NCBI RefSeq assembly: GCF_002412165.1
Contig: NZ_NXIA01000004.1
Location: 62,001 to 126,000, forward strand
Source of the DNA: Curtobacterium sp. 'Ferrero'
GTDB taxonomy: Bacteria > Actinomycetota > Actinomycetes > Actinomycetales > Microbacteriaceae
Reading direction: 5' to 3'
Length of the DNA stretch: 64,000 nucleotides
Positions 59,804 to 64,000 of this stretch are shown here, in pieces. A program made the position numbers and the translations under genes. The notes under the pieces are model-generated. The model saw only the letters and a program-made list of their open reading frames with translations, was not told the origin of the DNA and made no database searches. The first letter of the stretch is position 1. Every line of letters begins with the position of its first letter.

Positions 59804-60114
59804 TCGGCGGCCCGGGCGTCCCGGGCCGCGTCGAGGTCACCGCCCGGGCCCTCACGTCGCTCGCGCGGGCCGTCGCAGCCGAACGGCTCGGCGCACCCGC
59901 CAAGCGCATCCGGGTCGGTCTCGGTGACGCGGGAGGGACCATGACGCTCGACGTCGAGGGTCCCGCCCGCGCCCAGGACGACCTCGTCACGGCGGCCACG
60001 CGTGCCGCGGGCGACATCCGTGACCGCGTCGCACAGCTGACCGGTCGTCGGGTCGGCGCCACCCACATCGAACTCACCGGCATCGTGCGCGAGCACGAGG
60101 GCCGGGTCCGTTAG
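59800..60114 (+). CDS. Asp23-like accessory protein
   Basis: A 104-aa soluble protein with weak similarity to the Asp23 fold: GRVEVTARALTSLARAVAAERLG, a central VEGPARAQDDLVTAATRAAGDIRDRVAQLTGRRVGATHIELTGIV. It starts at GTG overlapping the previous stop by 4 bp. It may pair with the Asp23 proteins of the cluster; no separate function is known. Confidence 0.6.
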   Translation: MIGGPGVPGRVEVTARALTSLARAVAAERLGAPAKRIRVGLGDAGGTMTLDVEGPARAQDDLVTAATRAAGDIRDRVAQLTGRRVGATHIELTGIVREHEGRVR

Positions 60115-60123
60115 GAGGTCATC

Positions 60124-60699
60124 ATGAGCAACGGTTCCGTCGAACGACGCATCCGACGCCGCAGTGTCCACCGTTCCCGCTCGACGGCGGTGTCGGTGTC
60201 CCTGGTCGTGCTCGCCCTGGTGGCCGCCTGGATCGGCACGGAGTCGGTCCTGCAGGCGGCGGGGGCGGCTCCGCTCCTGGCCGACCCGCAGACCGTCGTG
60301 GACACGGCACTCCGACCGGACGCCGCGTTCGTGACGATCGCCGAGGTGATCGCCGCGGTGCTCGTGGTCCTCGGGATCGTGCTCGTCGTCCTCGCGCTCA
60401 AGCCCGGACGCCAGCACCGGTCGGCCGTCGACCACGACCGTGGAGCGGTGGTCATCGACACCCGCATCCTCGCGTCGACTGCGGCGAACGCGGCCGGTCT
60501 CGCAGCGGGCGTGCCGGACGACAACACCTCCGCCACCGCCCGCGGGCGCAGCACCGAGGTCCGCGTGGTCCCCGTCACCGGGGTCCCCGTCGACGAGCAG
60601 CGTGTCCGCGAGGCCGTCCAGCAGCGCCTCGCCGGCCTCGACGACCGGTTCGGCAAGCGGGTCCGTGTCCGCGTCGAGCAGAAGGGAACGCTCGCATGA
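60124..60699 (+). CDS. DUF6286-like membrane protein of the Asp23 cluster
   Basis: A 191-aa protein with two hydrophobic helices (about 23-42 and 69-92) and a soluble C-terminal domain (VVIDTRILASTAANAAGLAAGVPDD then EVRVVPVTGVPVDEQRVREAVQQRL). Such proteins accompany Asp23 genes in actinobacteria. AGGAGGTC lies before the ATG. The end overlaps the next gene by 4 bp. Confidence 0.65.
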   Translation: MSNGSVERRIRRRSVHRSRSTAVSVSLVVLALVAAWIGTESVLQAAGAAPLLADPQTVVDTALRPDAAFVTIAEVIAAVLVVLGIVLVVLALKPGRQHRSAVDHDRGAVVIDTRILASTAANAAGLAAGVPDDNTSATARGRSTEVRVVPVTGVPVDEQRVREAVQQRLAGLDDRFGKRVRVRVEQKGTLA

Positions 60700-61259
60700 C
60701 CAAGAGCAACCGCACCCTGAACCGCATCATCCTGCTCGTGCTCGGACTCGTCGCGGTGATCGTCGGACTGGCGATCGGCGCCGGGGTCCTCCCGGCCGTC
60801 CGGGACGCACTCCAGCCGTACCTGACCTTCCCGCGCAGTGTGCAGGTGCCCGCCGCGTCGCTCTGGATCGTCGCCGCTGCGTGCGCCGTCGTGATCGTCC
60901 TCTCGCTCGTCTGGGTCTTCACCCGGGGTGGGGGCGGCACCTCGGTCGCCGTCCGCGAGCGGAACGGCGAGGACGCCGTGACGATCAACGTCGCGCTCGT
61001 CCGGGACGTCGTCGACCACGAGCTCTCGGGTGTCCGCGACGTCGTCGGCGCCAAGGTCGACACGTACCTCGTCAAGCGCCAGCGCGCCGCCCGCATCCGG
61101 GTGGCCGTCCGCCGGGGCGGCGACGCCGTCACGGTCCTCGAGGCCGTCGACCGTGCACTCGCGGTCCTCGACCGCACCCTCGGCCGCCAGATCCCGGTGC
61201 TGGTGCACCTGACCGGCGGCACCCGGGCCGCGCTCGCCAAGCCGACGCGCGTCCACTGA
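60696..61259 (+). CDS. AmaP-like membrane anchor protein
   Basis: A 187-aa protein with two N-terminal helices (RIILLVLGLVAVIVGLAIGAGVL and ASLWIVAAACAVVIVLSLVWVF) and a soluble C-terminal domain with an Asp23-like pattern (VSVAVRERNGEDAVTINVALVRDVVDHELSGVRDVVGA in outline). This fits AmaP, which tethers Asp23 to the membrane. The ATG overlaps the previous gene by 4 bp. Confidence 0.7.
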   Translation: MTKSNRTLNRIILLVLGLVAVIVGLAIGAGVLPAVRDALQPYLTFPRSVQVPAASLWIVAAACAVVIVLSLVWVFTRGGGGTSVAVRERNGEDAVTINVALVRDVVDHELSGVRDVVGAKVDTYLVKRQRAARIRVAVRRGGDAVTVLEAVDRALAVLDRTLGRQIPVLVHLTGGTRAALAKPTRVH

Positions 61260-61270
61260 ACCCGGCCGGC

Positions 61271-61289
61271 GGAGGCGATCCGCGCCTCC
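61271..61289 (+). terminator. Short GGAGGCG/CGCCTCC hairpin
   Basis: A 7-bp stem with a 5-nt loop followed by CGTCC, a reduced member of the GACGGGAGGC hairpin family, between the AmaP-like and CsbD genes. Confidence 0.5.
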
Positions 61290-61348
61290 CGTCCGACCAT
61301 CACCACCACCGATCGGGTACGAGCCCGCACCACAGGAAGGAGCCCGTC

Positions 61349-61519
61349 ATGGGACTCGACGACAAGATCAAGAACGCTGCCCAGGACCTCGCCGGCAAGG
61401 CGAAGGAGGCCGTCGGCAAGGCGACCGACAACGACGAGAAGGTCGCGGAGGGCAAGAAGGACCAGGCCGCGGCCAGTGCCAAGCAGACCGGCGAGGACGT
61501 CAAGGACGTCTTCAAGTAA
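61349..61519 (+). CDS. CsbD family stress protein
   Basis: A 56-aa Lys/Ala/Asp-rich helical protein, MGLDDKIKNAAQDLAGKAKEAVG then DNDEKVAEGKKDQAAASAKQTGEDVKDVFK, matching CsbD, a general-stress protein of unknown mechanism that is often sigma-B dependent. AGGAAGGAG lies before the ATG. Its place inside the Asp23 cluster supports a stress regulon. Confidence 0.85.
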   Translation: MGLDDKIKNAAQDLAGKAKEAVGKATDNDEKVAEGKKDQAAASAKQTGEDVKDVFK

Positions 61520-61591
61520 GCAGCCACGACCCCGGACGCCGCCCGCTGTGAGGTGGGCGGCGTCCGTCGTCCAGCGCGCAAGGAGGAAGCC

Positions 61592-62671
61592 ATGCAGCAC
61601 GACCCGAACGCCCGCACGCAGATCACCGAGGTGGACCTGCCCGCGGAGCTCACCGAACCACTGCCCGCGGACGCGTCGACGGTCACCGTCGCGGCCCGCA
61701 CCGCCGCCGAGACGGCGCTCGGCGTCGGGGGCGTCCACCACCTCGGGAACCTCCTGGCCCGCGCAGCCGACCGGGTGCGCTCGCAGCTCGGTCGCTCGGC
61801 CGGGGCCGCGGGGGTGCAGGTCGACGAGGCGGACGCATCGCTCGACGTCGTCGTGTCGATCGTCGTGACCTACCCCGAGCCGGTCGTCGCGGTCGCCGAC
61901 GAGGTCCGCCGACAGGTCCGCGAGGCCGTGTCGCAGTTGACCGACCTGCCGGTGTCCGTCGACGTCCGCGTGCTCGACGTGCACGGCCCCTTCGACGACG
62001 AGCCCTCCGCCCTCGACCGCGCCGTCGAGTCCGGCAAGGACGCGGTCGACCGGGTGCGCGAGGGCGCAGCGGACGCCGCCGAGCGCGCTCGTGACGCCGC
62101 CGGAGACGCCGTCGACCGTGCACGGGACGCCGCCGCCACCGCTGCCGACGCCCTGTCGGACGCGACCGACCGCGTGCGCGACGCCGCGGCCGACGCTGCC
62201 GACCGGACGCGTGACGCCGCACACGACGCCGCCGACCGGGTGGAGGACGCCGCGCACGAGGCCGCCGACCGGACCGGGGACGCGGTCGACGAGGCCGCGG
62301 ACCGTGCCCGGAGCGGAGCCGCGCAGGCCCGCGACGCGGCGTCGGACGCGGCGGACCACGCCCGCGACGCCGCGGGAGCCGCTGGGGACGCCGCCGCTTC
62401 GGCGGGCGCTGCGGTCGCCGACCGCGCTGCGCAGGCAGCCGACGTGGCATCCGACGCGGCCCGGACGGCCGGTGACGAGGCCGAGCGTGCCGAGCGGGAC
62501 GCCGACCACGCCGACGACACCGCGCGCGACCGTGACGCGGTCGACGACGACGCCCGCCCGGTCGACGCCGACGACGCCGAGACCGTCGCCTCCGCACTCG
62601 ACGAGGTGTCCGAGACCCTTGCCCACGCGGCCGACGAGCTGCGCGACCGGGACGAGGACGCCCGTTCGTGA
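61592..62671 (+). CDS. Asp23 domain fused to LEA-like 11-residue repeats
   Basis: A 359-aa fusion. Residues about 10-132 are an Asp23 domain (ADASTVTVAARTAAETALGVGGVHHLGNLLARAADRV, then VVVSIVVTYPEPVVAVADEVRRQVREAVSQLTDLPVSVDVRVLDVHG). Residues about 143-320 are a long amphipathic helix of 11-residue units of the type R-A-R-D-A-A-x-D-A-A-D, as in group 3 LEA or apolipoprotein-like proteins. The tail is acidic. The Asp23 part should target the envelope; the repeats could lie on membranes or protect them in drying. AAGGAGG precedes the ATG. It overlaps the next gene by 4 bp. Confidence 0.8.
   Translation: MQHDPNARTQITEVDLPAELTEPLPADASTVTVAARTAAETALGVGGVHHLGNLLARAADRVRSQLGRSAGAAGVQVDEADASLDVVVSIVVTYPEPVVAVADEVRRQVREAVSQLTDLPVSVDVRVLDVHGPFDDEPSALDRAVESGKDAVDRVREGAADAAERARDAAGDAVDRARDAAATAADALSDATDRVRDAAADAADRTRDAAHDAADRVEDAAHEAADRTGDAVDEAADRARSGAAQARDAASDAADHARDAAGAAGDAAASAGAAVADRAAQAADVASDAARTAGDEAERAERDADHADDTARDRDAVDDDARPVDADDAETVASALDEVSETLAHAADELRDRDEDARS
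62018..62551 (+). repeat. Degenerate 33-bp coding repeat (LEA-like)
   Basis: About sixteen units of 33 bp with recurring GCCGACCG and GACGCCGC words encode 11-residue Ala/Asp/Arg repeats. The units are diverged, so the array is older than the 19-bp and 18-bp tandem repeats elsewhere in the window. Confidence 0.7.
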
Positions 62672-63087
62672 CCGCGCTCCGATCGTTCCGCCGCGAGCGG
62701 GTCCGGGCTCCCCGGCCCCGCCCGCGCGGCGTCTGGGTCGCGTCCGGCATCGGCATCGTGATCCTCGCCGCCATCACCGTCGGGGCGTTCCTCCCGCTCG
62801 TCGGGTTCCTCGCCGGCGTCACGGCGAGCACCGCAGGCCTGGTCCCGTTCCCGTTCCTCCGGGTGACCCTCGTGGCCCTGCTCGGTGCGGTCCTGGTGCT
62901 CGCCCTCGTGGTGCTCGCCCTGACCCGGCGGCACACGGCGTCCTCGGTCGTCGCGGTGGTGTTCGCCGTCCTGGTCGCCCTCGCGGTCACCGCCTACCCG
63001 GTCGTCACCGTGGCGATCTCGTCAGCCGACCGGGCCGGGGACGTCTGGCCGATCGTGACCGAGCTCTGGCAGCGGTTCACGGGCTGA
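62668..63087 (+). CDS. Hypothetical membrane protein of the Asp23 cluster
   Basis: Not recognised. The 139-aa protein has a basic N-terminus (first 20 residues, Arg/Pro-rich) and three clear hydrophobic helices (VASGIGIVILAAITVGAFLP, LRVTLVALLGAVLVLALVVLAL, SVVAVVFAVLVALAVTAYPVV). The GTG start overlaps the Asp23-LEA gene by 4 bp, so the two are co-translated and this could be its membrane anchor. Confidence 0.65.
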   Translation: MTALRSFRRERVRAPRPRPRGVWVASGIGIVILAAITVGAFLPLVGFLAGVTASTAGLVPFPFLRVTLVALLGAVLVLALVVLALTRRHTASSVVAVVFAVLVALAVTAYPVVTVAISSADRAGDVWPIVTELWQRFTG

Positions 63088-63167
63088 GCCCCGACCGCCG
63101 ACAGGCCGAACCGACCCCGTGCCGGGTTCCCCGCGGTCTTCTCGAGCTCGGTCCGGTCGCGTCCGGC

Positions 63168-64000
63168 TCAGCGCTCGGCGGCGAGCCGCTCCAGCCCCTC
63201 GTCGATCGACACCGACGGCGACCACTGCAGATCACCACGCGTGCGCCGCTGGTCGAACCAGTGCGCCGTCGACAGTTGTTCGGCGAGGAAGCGCGTCATC
63301 GGCGGCTCGTCCGCACCCGGACGGAACCGCCACACGGACTCGACCAGGGAACCGGCGACCTTCGCCACCGCCGAGGGCACGTGCCACCGCGGTGCCGGCA
63401 CCCCGGACGCCGTGCAGATCCCCGCGAGCAGTTCCCCCACCGGCCGGGGCTCGCCGTTCGTCACGACGTAGGCGTTGCCGTGCACGGACTCGTCGGCCGC
63501 GTGCTCGAGCGCCGCGACCATCGCGGCCGCCGCGTTGTCGACGTAGAGCGTGTCGATGAGCGCCGTCCCCGAGTCGAGGACGGGCAGACGCCCCCGGCGC
63601 GCCCGCTCCACGATGCGTCCGACGAGCTGCGTGTCCCCCGGGCCCCACACCAGGTGCGGCCGCAGGGCGACCACCGCGAGGTCGGGGCCGTCGGCCGCCA
63701 ACGCCAGCAGCTCGGCGGCAGCCTTCGTGCGGGCGTAGTCCCCGCGCGCCCGCTCAGGCTCGGCGACACCGGCGCCGACCCCCGCGAGCGACGACCCGGT
63801 GTGCGCCACCGACGGCGACGAGACGAACACGAACCGCCCTGCACCGACGGACCGGGCGGCGTGCAGGAGCGAGCGAGTGCCGTCGACGTTCACGCGGGCG
63901 AAGTCGGCGGGGTCCCCCGTCAGCGAGACCTTCGCGGCGAGGTGCACGACGGCGTCGACCCCGTCGACCGCGCGGCCGAGCAGCTCCGGATCCGTCACGG
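63168..64000 (-). CDS. NAD-dependent epimerase/dehydratase, 3-beta-HSD type (5' end outside window)
   Basis: The last 277 residues of an extended SDR protein. The cofactor GxxGxxG part lies to the right of the window. Visible: DAVVHLAAKVSLTGDPADFARVNVDGTRSLLHAAR, the FVFVSSPSVA strand, the catalytic Y-A-R-T-K (YxxxK) and LRPHLVWGPGDTQLVGRIVERARRG, as in 3-beta-hydroxysteroid dehydrogenase/isomerase-like proteins. The GTG at 63998 is internal. The substrate is unknown; sterol, NDP-sugar and other small ligands are possible. Confidence 0.85.
   Translation of the reverse strand, partial: VTDPELLGRAVDGVDAVVHLAAKVSLTGDPADFARVNVDGTRSLLHAARSVGAGRFVFVSSPSVAHTGSSLAGVGAGVAEPERARGDYARTKAAAELLALAADGPDLAVVALRPHLVWGPGDTQLVGRIVERARRGRLPVLDSGTALIDTLYVDNAAAAMVAALEHAADESVHGNAYVVTNGEPRPVGELLAGICTASGVPAPRWHVPSAVAKVAGSLVESVWRFRPGADEPPMTRFLAEQLSTAHWFDQRRTRGDLQWSPSVSIDEGLERLAAER

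Overview
The window is very GC-rich, gene-dense DNA with many 1-8 bp stop/start overlaps, GTG starts and no AT-rich spacers, which points to a high-GC actinobacterium. The gene mix fits Microbacteriaceae, possibly Curtobacterium-like: a complete mevalonate operon, an Asp23/Gls24 cluster, OhrR/Ohr, CsoR/CopZ/CopA, HrpA with a long C-terminal region, and apparently leaderless starts. The genus is an inference from gene content. I see no rRNA, tRNA, CRISPR array, insertion sequence or prophage.

Layout. 0-13 kb: the end of hrpA, a CatA-type acetyltransferase, DUF2461 and guanine-deaminase-like genes, a coupled pair of Gfo/Idh/MocA oxidoreductases, a methyltransferase, a LacI regulator, a VOC protein, two coupled alpha/beta hydrolases and small proteins. 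13-20 kb: a type II NADH dehydrogenase, an SDR/TetR divergent pair with two matching operators, an acyltransferase, an EamA/LysR divergent pair and a fructosamine-kinase-like gene. 20-27.5 kb: a cell-envelope glycosylation block of a GT39 membrane transferase, an OmpR-type regulator with its sensor kinase, and a GT2-GtrA fusion. Both glycosyltransferase genes carry the same leader motif exactly 61 bp before the start. A lower-GC orphan gene interrupts the block.

28-35 kb: a long glutamate-synthase large-subunit homologue (1,856 aa) translationally coupled to a CysJ-like diflavin reductase. No GltD and no CysI is present. This is the strongest candidate for an undescribed enzyme system here. 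35.3-37.4 kb: an unusual intergenic zone with eight tandem 19-bp units ending in a hairpin, then an ArsR/double-AHSA1 cassette bracketed by two direct copies of a 106-bp structured repeat. 37.4-42.7 kb: the mevalonate operon mvk-mvaD-pmk-mvaA-mvaS, without idi. 42.8-46.5 kb: an MFS exporter and the ohrR-ohr-quinone reductase operon.

46.6-52.7 kb: a ClC channel, MarR and DUF4396 group sharing a 14-bp operator pattern, a sugar porter, a hypothetical protein and a LysM lipoprotein. 52.8-59 kb: pgi, the copper operon csoR / copZ-copA, and an AraC-type regulator with one and a half DNA-binding domains. 59-63 kb: an Asp23/Gls24 stress cluster with CsbD, including an Asp23 domain fused to LEA-like 11-residue repeats. 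The window ends inside an epimerase gene.

Across the window, gene ends carry a recurring hairpin family whose stem begins GACGGGAGGC and which lacks a T-tract. It probably acts as a bidirectional terminator. About eleven genes have a -10-like hexamer 6-8 nt before the start codon, which suggests leaderless mRNAs.
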